A DNA stretch of 64,000 nucleotides from Arthrobacter sp. CAN_C5 (lineage in GTDB: Bacteria; Actinomycetota; Actinomycetes; Actinomycetales; Micrococcaceae), in the NCBI RefSeq assembly GCF_017875735.1, contig NZ_JAGGMZ010000001.1:2852001-2916000 (forward strand), given 5' to 3'. Position numbers and translations under genes: made by a program. Shown piece by piece: positions 42,288 to 51,665 of this stretch (position 1 is its first letter; each line of letters starts with the position of its first letter). The notes beneath the pieces were generated by a model. That model searched no databases, was not told the origin of the DNA, and worked only from the letters and a program-made list of their open reading frames with translations.

Positions 42288-43040
42288 ATGAAAGAACGGT
42301 TCAGTGAATCAAGCGAGGTTCCCGCAGGAACCGTCGCGCATGCCCCGGTCATCACCGTCCGCAAGGGCTCCGGCCCGGTCACCGGCGTCGCGCTGGTGTT
42401 GCATGGCGGTCGGGCGAACAGCTTCGAGCCGGTACGCGCCCGCCATCTGAGTCCCGTGCGGATGATCCCTTTCGCCGCCCTGATCCATCGCCGCGGCAAG
42501 CGCCACGGCCTGGAAGTGTGGTCCCTGCGGAACAGCGTCAGGGGATGGAACGGCCAGGAAATGTCACCCCTGCACGATGCCCGTTGGGCTCTGGCCGCGA
42601 TCCGTGACCGCCATCCGGGGGTGCCCATCTATCTGGTCGGCCATTCGATGGGCGGACTGGTTGCCCTCTGCGTCGCCGATGATCCACAGGTGCGCGCCGT
42701 GGTGTCCCTCGCCCCCTGGCTCAGCGACACCACCCCCGAGGATCCCGTCGACGGCAGGCGCGTGCTGATCCTGCACGGCGACCAGGACCGGTGGACCTCC
42801 CAGCGGCAGTCGTACCGGTACGCCCAGCGGGCGCGGGGGCTGGCCAAGGAGCTGCACTATGTCACGGTCACTCAGGCCGGACATTTCATGGTCACGAAGG
42901 CCCGGCTGTGGCACGAGCTCACCGCCTCCTTTGTGCTGAAAACCTTCATGGAGGACACGGGCGCGTCAGTACCACCGGCCGGCACCCTCCCTGCCCGGGA
43001 CCTGCTGGCCAGCGACCAACCCCTATCCATCACGGTCTAG
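42288..43040 (+). CDS. Alpha/beta hydrolase (serine aminopeptidase S33-like lipase)
   Basis: The 250-residue hydrolase has the nucleophile elbow VGHSMGG with Ser120, an oxyanion loop HGGRANS (39-45), a likely Asp in LHGDQDRW and a His in QAGHFMV. Monoacylglycerol lipases and lysophospholipases share this pattern. It starts the plus-strand run with a DUF1295 protein and an acyltransferase, so lipid metabolism is likely. Confidence 0.82.
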   Translation: MKERFSESSEVPAGTVAHAPVITVRKGSGPVTGVALVLHGGRANSFEPVRARHLSPVRMIPFAALIHRRGKRHGLEVWSLRNSVRGWNGQEMSPLHDARWALAAIRDRHPGVPIYLVGHSMGGLVALCVADDPQVRAVVSLAPWLSDTTPEDPVDGRRVLILHGDQDRWTSQRQSYRYAQRARGLAKELHYVTVTQAGHFMVTKARLWHELTASFVLKTFMEDTGASVPPAGTLPARDLLASDQPLSITV

Positions 43041-43090
43041 GCCATGACTGCCTGACCGGCCCGTCCCACTCCATCCATCAAAGGTGAACG

Positions 43091-43921
43091 ATGCCTGAAT
43101 TCCCGTTCCTCAGCTTTGCTGCCGGCTTCGGCTGGGCGACGCTCGGCGTCGTCGTGCTGCTGGCCGCGACCTTCGCGCTGGCACAGGTCCAGAAGCGCCA
43201 CTCGGTCATCGATACGGCGTGGGGGCTCGGCTTTGTGGTGATTGCGGTCATCACCTTCATCACGTCGGCCGACGTGTCGGGAGCGTCAGCGGGCGACGAC
43301 GGCCGCCGCGCGCTGATGCTCATCCTCACCGCTGCCTGGGGGTTGCGCCTGGCCGGATTCATCGGCTGGCGTGCCCGCGACGGTGCCGAAGACCCACGCT
43401 ACGAGGACATGCTCAGTGATGCGCCGGGCTCCCGCAACGCCTACGCGCTGCGAAAGATCTATCTGACGCAGGGCATCGTGATGCTCTTCGTCTCCCTGCC
43501 CATCCAGGTGGCCATGTATTCGACCGGGCCGCTGGGCTGGCTGGCCTGGGTGGGAGCGGTGATCTGGCTGGTCGGTTTCTTCTTCGAAACCGTCGGCGAC
43601 TACCAGATGGCAGCGTTCCGGGGTAACCCGGCGAACAAGGGCACGGTGATGGACAGGGGCCTCTGGCGCTACACCCGCCACCCGAACTATTTCGGGGACG
43701 CCGCCGTCTGGGTGGGACTGTTCCTGGTGGCCGCCGACTCGTGGCCCGGCGTGCTGACCATCCTCTCCCCCGCCCTGATGTTCTGGACCCTGTCCAACAA
43801 GACCGGCAAGCCCCTGACCGAAAAACGGCTCAGCAGCCGTCCCGGGTACCGGGAGTACATCGAGAACACCAGCGGTTTCTTTCCCCTTCCCCCCAAACCC
43901 GGACGAGGTGCATCATCATGA
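43091..43921 (+). CDS. DUF1295 (steroid 5-alpha-reductase-like) membrane protein
   Basis: The 276-residue protein has six or seven hydrophobic helices and the C-terminal ICMT/steroid-reductase-like motif LWRYTRHPNYFGDAAVWVGLF, with cofactor-binding Arg, His, Pro and Asn residues. This DUF1295 family acts on lipid or isoprenoid substrates with NADPH. It stops overlapping the acyltransferase start by 4 bases (ATGA), supporting a lipid operon. Confidence 0.85.
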   Translation: MPEFPFLSFAAGFGWATLGVVVLLAATFALAQVQKRHSVIDTAWGLGFVVIAVITFITSADVSGASAGDDGRRALMLILTAAWGLRLAGFIGWRARDGAEDPRYEDMLSDAPGSRNAYALRKIYLTQGIVMLFVSLPIQVAMYSTGPLGWLAWVGAVIWLVGFFFETVGDYQMAAFRGNPANKGTVMDRGLWRYTRHPNYFGDAAVWVGLFLVAADSWPGVLTILSPALMFWTLSNKTGKPLTEKRLSSRPGYREYIENTSGFFPLPPKPGRGASS

Positions 43922-44757
43922 GTCGACTCACTGAGAAGATCGGGCGCTGGCAGCCCCAGCCCAATGACCGCTTCTACCGGATGATCGTGCACACCGGGCA
44001 GACGCTGCAGTTCGTTTTCCGGATCCGGGTGATTGTCACCGGCGAGGAGAACCTCCTGCCGCGCGGACCACTGAATGGCAAGTCACGACGTCCGGTACCG
44101 GGGCAGGGTGCTGTCGTCGCCGTCACCCACTTCGGGTACCTCGACTTCGCGTTCGCGGAACTGGTGCTCTGGCGGCATGCCCGCGCCCAGATGCGGTTCC
44201 TCGTCACCAAGGGCGCCGGGTCGCACTGGTTTGCCGGCCCCGCCATCCGCGCAGCCGGTCACGTGATCGTCGACCGCAGTGCCGGCAGTGCGGCCTACCA
44301 GGGTGCGCTTGAGAAGCTGAAGGCCGGCGAATATGTGGCAATCCTGCCCGAGGCGGGCGTCAGCCGCAGCTACACCGTCCGGGAACTGAAGACCGGCGCG
44401 GTACGCCTCGCGGCCGAAGCCGGGGTGCCCATTATCCCGATCTCGGTGTGGGGGTCCCACCGCCTGATGAGCCGGGGCCAGAAACTGTCGCTGAAGACCG
44501 TCTTCCGCGCACCGGTCCGGGTCCACATCAGCAAACCGATCCGGCACGGCGCCGATACCGACGTCGTCATCGAAACCGAGCAGCTGCGCGCCGAACTCCA
44601 GGACGGCATTGACCGCGGCATCGCCGGCTTCCCGCTGGTCCCCGAGCCCGGCGCCTGGTGGCACCCGGCCCACCTGGGCGGAGGCGCCATGACCGAAGAG
44701 GAGCGCATCGCGGCCGACGCCCACGACCGGGCGACCGGCCGCCACGAGCGCCAGTAG
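43918..44757 (+). CDS. 1-acylglycerol-3-phosphate acyltransferase-like (PlsC family)
   Basis: The 279-residue acyltransferase has a variant catalytic block where HX4D is THFGYLDFAF (His and Asp kept), then GGRVxVDRS-like VIVDRSAGSAAY, and the Glu/Gly-rich YVAILPEAGVSRSY where FPEGTRS is usual. It transfers acyl groups to lysophospholipids. Weak membrane association is expected from short hydrophobic segments. Confidence 0.83.
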   Translation: MSRLTEKIGRWQPQPNDRFYRMIVHTGQTLQFVFRIRVIVTGEENLLPRGPLNGKSRRPVPGQGAVVAVTHFGYLDFAFAELVLWRHARAQMRFLVTKGAGSHWFAGPAIRAAGHVIVDRSAGSAAYQGALEKLKAGEYVAILPEAGVSRSYTVRELKTGAVRLAAEAGVPIIPISVWGSHRLMSRGQKLSLKTVFRAPVRVHISKPIRHGADTDVVIETEQLRAELQDGIDRGIAGFPLVPEPGAWWHPAHLGGGAMTEEERIAADAHDRATGRHERQ

Positions 44758-44766
44758 CTTCCCCCG

Positions 44767-45705
44767 CTAGTCGCTGACGACCAGCGTTTCGGGTGCGCTC
44801 ACGCTCGCGGTCCCCATCGCCAGGAGTGGGTCGATCACTTTGACCAGTGCGGTCATCGAATCGTCCACCTCGACGAGCACCGGGAACTGATGCACCAGCA
44901 TCGCCAGCAAGGAGGCCACTGCGGCCTCCTGCTCCGCGGGGGCCATCGTCGGGTCGTACCCCACGAGGACATCAGCGGGGTCGTCGGTCCGGGTCTGGGT
45001 GTAGCTGATGGCAAACGCGGCAATCCTGCCGCCGTCGGCCTGCGGCTTGTCCCTGAGGACCACTGCTCCCCCGGCACCAGTGGTGTCGGCGAGCAGGTAC
45101 TGCTGGGCCTGTCCCAGGGTCATGTGCGCAGGATCCCAGGCGTGCACCGCATTGTACCAGGCGGCGACGGCGGTGGTCAGTTCCACCGACCCGGTCGCCG
45201 CTTCATCCAGCTGCGGGCCACCGTTGTCCTCGAAGACCGGAAGCGCCAACGCACCGGGTTCCACCCGGACGATGCGGGAGCGCTGGATCGGTGCCAGCCC
45301 CGACGCGAGGGCGAAGTCACCGCCGGTGGACCCGGGAATCACCTTCGCCCGCAGCGCGGTGGCGCCCGACGGAGAGCCGGCCGCCTCATTCCGCAGCATC
45401 GCCAGCAGGGTGGACCCGACACCGGCGCGCCGGTGGTCGGCCGCCACCTCGACGTACGCCCACAGCCGCTGGTTGTGCAGCTTCGGTTCGAAGACGTACG
45501 CAGCGGCGACGGGGACCCCCGCGTCGCTGCCCACTGAGCCGGTGCCCACGGTGTCCTCGGCAACGATGCAGCGCAGCCACGGGGCGTTGGAGGAGGGCCG
45601 GAACAGCGCTCTGGCCTGTTCCACCTGCGCGTTCTCGGGTCCGCCCCAGAGCTGGATGAGCTCCAGGTCGTCTCCTTCGCGCCACTCACGGTAGTTCAGT
45701 GCCAT
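44767..45705 (-). CDS. GNAT-family N-acetyltransferase (tandem domains)
   Basis: The 312-residue protein has an N-terminal GNAT domain with the acetyl-CoA pyrophosphate motif ADHRRAGVGSTLLAML (about 88-103) and a less conserved second half of similar length, making a tandem GNAT. Substrate unknown. It shares one base with the glyS stop (TGATG), so it is translationally coupled downstream of glyS, an arrangement seen in Actinobacteria. Confidence 0.85.
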   Translation of the reverse strand: MALNYREWREGDDLELIQLWGGPENAQVEQARALFRPSSNAPWLRCIVAEDTVGTGSVGSDAGVPVAAAYVFEPKLHNQRLWAYVEVAADHRRAGVGSTLLAMLRNEAAGSPSGATALRAKVIPGSTGGDFALASGLAPIQRSRIVRVEPGALALPVFEDNGGPQLDEAATGSVELTTAVAAWYNAVHAWDPAHMTLGQAQQYLLADTTGAGGAVVLRDKPQADGGRIAAFAISYTQTRTDDPADVLVGYDPTMAPAEQEAAVASLLAMLVHQFPVLVEVDDSMTALVKVIDPLLAMGTASVSAPETLVVSD

Positions 45706-47093
45706 CAGGAGCCGATCAGCCGTGCGGCGAGGTAACCCTGAACCTGGTCAAGTGACACGCGTTCCTGGGCCATCGTGTCGCGTTCGCGGATGGTGACGGC
45801 CTGGTCATCGAGGGTGTCGAAGTCGACGGTGATGCAGAACGGGGTGCCGATCTCATCCTGACGGCGGTAGCGGCGGCCAATGGCGCCGGCGTCGTCGAAG
45901 TCGATGTTCCAGTTCCTGCGCAACTGCGCCGCCAGATCCTTGGCCTTCGGTGACAGGTCCTCGTTGCGGCTCAGCGGCAGGACGGCGGCCTTGACCGGGG
46001 CGAGGCGCGGGTCCAGCTTCAGGACGGTGCGCTTGTCGACGCCGCCCTTGGAGTTGGGTGCCTCATCCTCGGTGTAGGCGTCCACCAGGAACGCCATGAA
46101 GGACCGGGTCAGTCCCGCGGCCGGCTCGATCACGTACGGCGTGTACCGCTCGTTGGTGCCCTGGTTGAAGTAGCTCAGGTCGGTGCCCGAGTGCTTCGAG
46201 TGGGTGGAGAGGTCGAAGTCGGTGCGGTTCGCTATTCCTTCCAGCTCGCCCCACTCGGAGCCCTGGAAGCCGAACCGGTATTCGATGTCGGTGGTGCCCT
46301 TGGAGTAGTGGCTGAGCTTCTCCAGCGGGTGGACGAACAGGCGCAGGTTGTCCTCGTTGATGCCTAGATCGGTGTACCAGTCGAGGCGGTTCTTGATCCA
46401 GTACTCGTGCCACTCGTCGTCGGTGCCTGGTTCGACGAAGAATTCCATCTCCATCTGCTCAAACTCACGGGTGCGGAAGATGAAGTTGCCCGGCGTGATC
46501 TCGTTGCGGAAGCTCTTGCCGATCTGGCCGATGCCGAACGGCGGCTTCTTCCGGGACGTGTTGAGGACATTGTTGAAGTTCACAAAGATGCCCTGCGCGG
46601 TTTCGGGGCGCAGGTAGTGCATCCCCTCCTCGTTCGCGACGGGGCCCAGGAAGGTTTTCAGCAGACCGGAGAACTCCTGCGGTTCGGTCCACTCGCCGCG
46701 GGTGCCGCAGTTGGCGCAGGCAATGTCCTTGAGGCCGTTCTCGGGGGCCCGGCCCTTCTTCTCCTCGTACTCTTCCTCGAGGTGGTCGGCACGGAACCGT
46801 TTGTGGCAGCTCAGGCACTCCACCAGGGGGTCGCTGAACACGTCCACGTGGCCGGAGGCCTCCCACACCTTACGGGGCAGGATCACCGAGGAGTCGAGGC
46901 CGACGACGTCGTCGCGGCCACGGACCACCGACTGCCACCACTGGCGCTTGATGTTTTCCTTCAGTTCCGCGCCGAGCGGACCATAATCCCAGGCCGACCG
47001 TGATCCGCCGTAGATTTCCCCCGCCTGGAAGACGAATCCGCGGCGTTTCGCCAGGGAAATGATGGGGTCGAGTGCGGACTGGTTCTTGGCCAA
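45705..47093 (-). CDS. glyS: Glycyl-tRNA synthetase (alpha2 type)
   Basis: The 462-residue class II synthetase has [22 protein letters not shown] at the N-terminus, a zinc site ([12 protein letters not shown]... and [10 protein letters not shown]), motif 2 in [18 protein letters not shown], motif 3 around '[20 protein letters not shown]', and the C-terminal anticodon domain. This is the eukaryal/Gram-positive alpha2 enzyme, not the alpha2beta2 form. Directly downstream is the GNAT gene. Confidence 0.96.
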   Translation of the reverse strand: MAKNQSALDPIISLAKRRGFVFQAGEIYGGSRSAWDYGPLGAELKENIKRQWWQSVVRGRDDVVGLDSSVILPRKVWEASGHVDVFSDPLVECLSCHKRFRADHLEEEYEEKKGRAPENGLKDIACANCGTRGEWTEPQEFSGLLKTFLGPVANEEGMHYLRPETAQGIFVNFNNVLNTSRKKPPFGIGQIGKSFRNEITPGNFIFRTREFEQMEMEFFVEPGTDDEWHEYWIKNRLDWYTDLGINEDNLRLFVHPLEKLSHYSKGTTDIEYRFGFQGSEWGELEGIANRTDFDLSTHSKHSGTDLSYFNQGTNERYTPYVIEPAAGLTRSFMAFLVDAYTEDEAPNSKGGVDKRTVLKLDPRLAPVKAAVLPLSRNEDLSPKAKDLAAQLRRNWNIDFDDAGAIGRRYRRQDEIGTPFCITVDFDTLDDQAVTIRERDTMAQERVSLDQVQGYLAARLIGS

Positions 47094-47292
47094 GGTGGTT
47101 CTCCATTTCTACAGGCCGCTGGGTGCGGTCCGTGGTGGTGCCCGGCAGGTCTGAGACGGCCCAGGAATGGGCTGCGGCCTGCACGAATCGAAGGTTCAAC
47201 CCTAGCCTACCGAGGTGGTCGGGACGGCGTCCCGGCGCAGGGTTCAGTGGCGTCCCGACACAGATTCACGAGCCGCCGGGCGAGGTCCGCGG

Positions 47293-48261
47293 TCAGCGGA
47301 AGCGCAGCGCGCGCCGGGGCCACGGCAGCGTGGTCAGCACAATGGCGACGAGGGTCAGGAGGGGCCCGGCCACCGTGGCCACTTCCACCACGGTTCCCGA
47401 AGTCGGGAACACGAGGTCGAGGACGAGCGATCCGACCAGTTGTCCAGCGATCATTCCCAACCCGGTCAGGAGCACGCCGAGGCTCCGGACCAGGACCGCG
47501 CCGAGCCCGATGAAGATACACCCGAGCGGGCCGCCCAGGTAGTACCACCACTCGGTGGGCAGTGCCTCCCCCGGCCCGGCGACCAGAACCTTGATCAGCC
47601 AGGCGACCAGCAGTACCGACGTGCCCGAGACGAAATTCAGGAGGGTGGCGGTGATCGGAGTCCCGTAATGGACGGCCGCGGTGCCGTTCATGGCCTGCTG
47701 GAAGCTGATGAGAAACCCTGCGGCAACCGGGAGCAGAACCGGAATCAGCCAGGACTGCACGTCACCGGAAGCACCAAAACGGGGAGATACTGCCCACACC
47801 ACCGAGGCGACGGCTAGCGCGGTACCGATCAGCCGCATGAGCGTCAGCGGCCGCTTGCCGGCCGGGCCAATGCCAGCCCGGTCAGCGAGCAGGCCGCTGA
47901 GCGTCTGGCCCATCACCGCCGCGACAGTGAACAACGCCACACCCAGGACGCCGATGGTCAGGGACTGGGAGAAGACAAAGAAGGCACCGACGGTGCCTGC
48001 GGCGAGGTAGATGGGCGGGAACCGTCGTTCCCGCACCGCCGGAGCGATCTGACGGAAACCGGCCCTGCCCCGGGGTAGCGCACAGGTGATGACCACCATC
48101 AGGACGAGCCCCGTACTGAAACTGACCAGCGCTGCCGCGGCCCCGTCGGCCAGCTGGGTCCCGAGTGCGCCGTTGATCCTGCCCTGCAGGGGGATGGCTA
48201 CGCCAGCCCCGACGGCGAGAAGCAGGCCGGGGACGAGGGGAAGCCGGGGGTGGTGTGACAC
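47293..48261 (-). CDS. DMT-family transporter (YdcZ/DUF606 type)
   Basis: The 322-residue protein is two DUF606 halves, each about five helices, with repeats PLQGRINGALG (about 24-34) and FQQAMNGTAAVHYGTPITAT in the second half. The duplicated single-gene form is typical of Actinobacteria. Substrate unknown. It is divergent from the S4-domain gene. Confidence 0.82.
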   Translation of the reverse strand: MSHHPRLPLVPGLLLAVGAGVAIPLQGRINGALGTQLADGAAAALVSFSTGLVLMVVITCALPRGRAGFRQIAPAVRERRFPPIYLAAGTVGAFFVFSQSLTIGVLGVALFTVAAVMGQTLSGLLADRAGIGPAGKRPLTLMRLIGTALAVASVVWAVSPRFGASGDVQSWLIPVLLPVAAGFLISFQQAMNGTAAVHYGTPITATLLNFVSGTSVLLVAWLIKVLVAGPGEALPTEWWYYLGGPLGCIFIGLGAVLVRSLGVLLTGLGMIAGQLVGSLVLDLVFPTSGTVVEVATVAGPLLTLVAIVLTTLPWPRRALRFR

Positions 48262-48351
48262 CTACTGATCCTATGGCAGCGTGGCTGGCCCAACTGATGC
48301 GCCTGCGGTCGCTGGCCAGCAGCAAGATGCCCGGCAAGGCAGAATGGTTCA

Positions 48352-48597
48352 ATGAGCAAATCCCACGACGTCGACCCCACCGCCGCCGACACCATCCAGA
48401 TCTCGGATGACATGATCCGGTTGGGCCAACTCCTGAAGCTGGCAAACCTCGCTGAGGACGGTACGCAAGCCAAGGAACTCATCGATCATGGCCTGGTGAA
48501 GGTCAACGGGGCGATCGAGGAGCGCCGTGGCGCCCAACTGCACCCCGGCGACGTGGTGACCGTCAACGGTGTCTCGGTGAGAATCACCAGCGGCTGA
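48352..48597 (+). CDS. S4 RNA-binding domain protein (YbcJ-like)
   Basis: The 81-residue protein is essentially one S4 domain: MIRLGQLLKLANLAEDGTQAKELIDHGLVKVNGAIEERRG, with the GDVVTVNG end. Such YbcJ-like proteins bind RNA; the target is unknown. It starts 90 bp from the divergent transporter. Confidence 0.85.
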   Translation: MSKSHDVDPTAADTIQISDDMIRLGQLLKLANLAEDGTQAKELIDHGLVKVNGAIEERRGAQLHPGDVVTVNGVSVRITSG

Positions 48598-48638
48598 GAC
48601 CAGCGCTGCTGTTGAACCGCGGCCCTTCCCGGCCGTGA

Positions 48639-49346
48639 TTACCCCCGGCTAGGTTGCGGTTCGATTCCGAACACCGTCAGTTCAAGGAATTCCTTGACGT
48701 GCGCCAGTTCCCTGACGCTGATGCTGTGGCCGATCCCCGCGTACAGCACCTTGGTGAGGCTGGTGTGCGCGACAGCCCAGCGGTGGGTGAACTCGATCCG
48801 GTCCCCAGTGATCACCGGGTCATCCTGGTCCCGGCCCCAGAACAGCGGCACCGGGTGGGCCGCGACGTCGTCGTCGTGGAAGAAGTCGCTTCCGTCGGCG
48901 GGCACCACGAAACCTGACAGGCCGACGACGGTGGTGAAGTCCCGGGGGCGGTGGCGCAGCAGGGTGGTCGCTACGGCCATCCCCATGGAGAACCCGAGCA
49001 GGGACACGCTTGGGTGCACCGACTTCACCGAATCCAGCCAGGCGGCCACCCGGGCGACCGAGTCAGTGACCAGGTCCACCGAGTACCCGGTGTCCTGGCT
49101 GAGGGGGAACCAGGTGAATCCGGGTCCCTGCGCGTGGGGGGCACGGACGGAGGCTACGGTCAGGTCGGCGGGGAGGTGGTCCACCAGGCCCATCAGGTCT
49201 TCCTCGTTGGCAAGGTGCCCGTGGAACATCACCAGCAGGGCGGTCCCCTGCCTCTCCTCCTCGGGACGGGACCACAGGACTACCGGATCCCAGGCCGGCC
49301 CGGTGGCTTGCTCGGCTGATGTGTGGGGGGTATCCGAAAGAGTCAT
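48639..49346 (-). CDS. Carboxylesterase/phospholipase-type alpha/beta hydrolase
   Basis: From ATG 49346 the product is 235 residues. A nucleophile elbow GFSMG (Ser120), a FHGHLANEED oxyanion segment, an acid in WGRDQDDPV and His in GIGHSIS match the PLP/acyl-protein-thioesterase (Est/YpfH) branch. It cleaves short-chain esters. It converges on the S4 gene and is divergent from the SGNH hydrolase gene at 49409. Confidence 0.85.
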   Translation of the reverse strand: MTLSDTPHTSAEQATGPAWDPVVLWSRPEEERQGTALLVMFHGHLANEEDLMGLVDHLPADLTVASVRAPHAQGPGFTWFPLSQDTGYSVDLVTDSVARVAAWLDSVKSVHPSVSLLGFSMGMAVATTLLRHRPRDFTTVVGLSGFVVPADGSDFFHDDDVAAHPVPLFWGRDQDDPVITGDRIEFTHRWAVAHTSLTKVLYAGIGHSISVRELAHVKEFLELTVFGIEPQPSRG

Positions 49347-49408
49347 TGAAGTATTCTGGCATGCGCCCACCGGTGGCACCCAGCCGGGGACTGCTACAGG
49401 ATAGGAGG

Positions 49409-50254
49409 ATGAACCGGAACCTGTACCAGCCACCGGAACCCCATCCCGCCGGAAACGCCACTCCCCACCCCTGGACGCGTTACGTTGCGCTGGGTGATTC
49501 ATTCACCGAGGGAATCGGCGATCCGAACCCCGAGAGCGTCGGCGGCAACCGGGGCTGGGCCGACCGGGTGGCAGAGGAACTTGCCCTGAGCCGTGAGGAC
49601 TTCGCGTATGCCAACCTCGCGGTCCGCGGGCGGCTCCTGCACCAGATTGTCGATCAGCAGGTGGAGCCCGCGCTGGCGTTGCGGCCGGACCTGATCACCA
49701 TTTCGGCGGGCGGCAACGACCTGATCCGTCCGGGCGGCGATCCCGACCGGCTCGCCGAACAACTGGACAGCGCCGTCGAACAACTCAGCGCCGACCATGC
49801 GACGGTAGTGCTGTTCACCGGACCGGACGCGCGCGAGTCGGTCCTGGGGAACTTCAGATCCCGGACCGCCATCTTCAATGAAAACCTGCGGATCATCGCG
49901 GCGCGCCACGACGCGTTGATCGCCGACCTGTGGGCGTTGCGCCAACTGGTCGACATGCAGATGTGGGACGGGGACCGCCTGCATTTCTCTCCTCTGGGCC
50001 ACCACACGATCGCGATGATGGTGCTGGAGACCCTCGCCGTGCCGCATTCCCTGACTCCACTGAAACCGCAGCCCCTGCCCCACAAGAGCTGGCGTGCAGC
50101 CCGTACAGAGGACCTCGTCTGGGCGAAGGTGTACTTCGTTCCCTGGGTGTTGCGCCGGCTCCGCCGCCAGTCGGCCGGTGACGACATACTGGCGAAGCGT
50201 CCGGATGCCGCGCCCATCTTCGGTCCGGGTATGCCGCCGGGCGCGGGCGGCTAG
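49409..50254 (+). CDS. SGNH/GDSL hydrolase
   Basis: This 281-residue lipase/esterase has blocks I, III and V: VALGDSFTEG (Ser31), GGNDLI, and DGDRLHFSPLGH with Asp/His. It has no signal peptide. ATG 49409 is preceded by AGGAGG overlapping the start. Its stop overlaps that of metX on the opposite strand by 3 bases. Confidence 0.88.
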   Translation: MNRNLYQPPEPHPAGNATPHPWTRYVALGDSFTEGIGDPNPESVGGNRGWADRVAEELALSREDFAYANLAVRGRLLHQIVDQQVEPALALRPDLITISAGGNDLIRPGGDPDRLAEQLDSAVEQLSADHATVVLFTGPDARESVLGNFRSRTAIFNENLRIIAARHDALIADLWALRQLVDMQMWDGDRLHFSPLGHHTIAMMVLETLAVPHSLTPLKPQPLPHKSWRAARTEDLVWAKVYFVPWVLRRLRRQSAGDDILAKRPDAAPIFGPGMPPGAGG

Positions 50255-51381
50255 GAGTAGAAGGCGTCCCGCAGCCTGTCGTGGAGCTGGCTGACCTCGG
50301 TGAGGAACGCGTCGTGACCGATCGGTGAGGTGATCAGGTGCACGGGTACCTCTCCGGGCAGCGCGTCCGCCAGGAGCTGGGACTGGCTGGGATAGTAAAG
50401 CCGGTCCGAGTCCACCGCGGCGATGAAGAACTGCGCCCGCGCCAACTGCACCGCTGCGTGCAGCGAGCCACGATCGCGAGCCGCGTCGTGACCCATCAGG
50501 GCTTCGGTCAAGGCAACATAGCTGTTGGCGTCGAAGCGGTCCACCAGTTTGTCAGCCTGATGATCAAGGTAGCTCTCCACCTGGTAGCGGCCACGGGCCG
50601 CCGGATCGGTGGAGCCGAAGGGGACCTCCGGACTCTGGGGTGCCCGGCCGAACCGGTACTCAAGCTCGGGTTCGGACCGGTAGGTGATGTGGGCGATCCG
50701 TCGCGCCAGCCCCAGCCCCGCGGTGGGCCCGCTGCCGGGGTAGTAGTCGCCGCCGGCGAACCCGGGGTCCAGGCGGATGGCAGCGAGCTGGGCCTGGCCG
50801 AAGGCGATCTGTTCCGCGGAGCTCGACGCCGTGCACGCGATGACTGCGCATCGTTCCACCCGATCCGGATACATCAGTGCCCACTCGAGGGCCCTGGCCC
50901 CACCCAGGGACCCCCCAAGCACCGAATGCCAGGTCCCGATTCCCAGTGCATCCGCCAGCAGCGCTTCGGCCCGCACGGAATCCCGCACCGTCAGGAACGG
51001 GAACCGCGATCCCCAGGGGACGCCGTCGGGATCGAGGCTGGCGGGGCCGGTGGACCCGTAGCACCCGCCGAGCATGTTGATCGACACGGCGAAGTACCTG
51101 GTGGTATCGATAGTCTTGCCCGGGCCGACCAGCTGGTCCCACCAGCCGTCCTCGTCCGAATCGCCCCGGGCGACATGGGAGCTGCCCGTCAGTGCGTGCT
51201 GGATCAGGACCGCGTTGGAGGCATCCGCGTTGAGGGTGCCCCAGGTTTCGTAGGCGAGGGTGAGTTCGGGGAGGTATCCCCCGGTCTCGCAGGTGAAGGG
51301 GCCCAGGCTGCGGGTCTGCACCGTCCCGTCCCGGCGCGAATGCATGGTGCTGCCCTGTTGGGTCGTGTGAAGAGTTGTCAC
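50251..51381 (-). CDS. metXA: Homoserine O-acetyltransferase
   Basis: The 376-residue enzyme acylates homoserine for methionine synthesis. It carries the nucleophile motif GGSLGGARALEW, the INMLGGCYGSTGP loop (about 119-131) of MetX, and C-terminal Asp and His in DRLYYP and SPIGHDAFL. The GTG start at 51381 gives MTTLHTTQQGSTM; ATG 51345 is an alternative. A SAM-IV riboswitch lies about 45 bases upstream, so expression falls when SAM is high. Confidence 0.92.
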   Translation of the reverse strand: MTTLHTTQQGSTMHSRRDGTVQTRSLGPFTCETGGYLPELTLAYETWGTLNADASNAVLIQHALTGSSHVARGDSDEDGWWDQLVGPGKTIDTTRYFAVSINMLGGCYGSTGPASLDPDGVPWGSRFPFLTVRDSVRAEALLADALGIGTWHSVLGGSLGGARALEWALMYPDRVERCAVIACTASSSAEQIAFGQAQLAAIRLDPGFAGGDYYPGSGPTAGLGLARRIAHITYRSEPELEYRFGRAPQSPEVPFGSTDPAARGRYQVESYLDHQADKLVDRFDANSYVALTEALMGHDAARDRGSLHAAVQLARAQFFIAAVDSDRLYYPSQSQLLADALPGEVPVHLITSPIGHDAFLTEVSQLHDRLRDAFYS

Positions 51382-51427
51382 TGAAACCGCCCGCCTCGAA
51401 GTCCGCGCTTGCGCCGGACACCTTGCC

Positions 51428-51538
51428 CGCCGCCTGGTCGTCACCCGGGGCACCCCGCCGCGAAGGAGGGTTGCCGTCCAGCAAGCCGGGGCTCTGGTGG
51501 AACGGTAATCCGCTCCGTGCTGGCACTCGTGACCTGCT
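51428..51538 (-). ncRNA. SAM-IV riboswitch
   Basis: Reading the minus strand, the element opens GCAGGTCACGAGTGCCAGC and then CCCCGGCTTGCTGG, followed by CGGCAACCCTCCTTCGCGG, CGGGGTGCCCCGGGTGACGACC and the closing stem. This order of conserved blocks (GGTCACGAGTG, CCGGCTxGCTGGxCGGCAACCCTCC, GGTGCCCCGGGTGA.GACCAGG) is that of the actinobacterial SAM-IV class. The outer stem GGTC/GACC pairs about 51534 with 51434. It precedes metX, a classical target. Confidence 0.9.
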
Positions 51539-51665
51539 TCTAGATAACCCGAAGAAGCCGTCCCGGTGCAAATATGTGAACGCAATCTACCGCGACAGCG
51601 GGGCCCATCAAGAGGTTAGGCGACCCTAAGTCGAGACACACATCACAAAGTGCAAAACTAGGGCC

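Noticed and set aside
50660..51571. 303-codon minus-strand frame over metX and the riboswitch
   Set aside because: Overlaps metX in another frame and the SAM-IV element; no family features.
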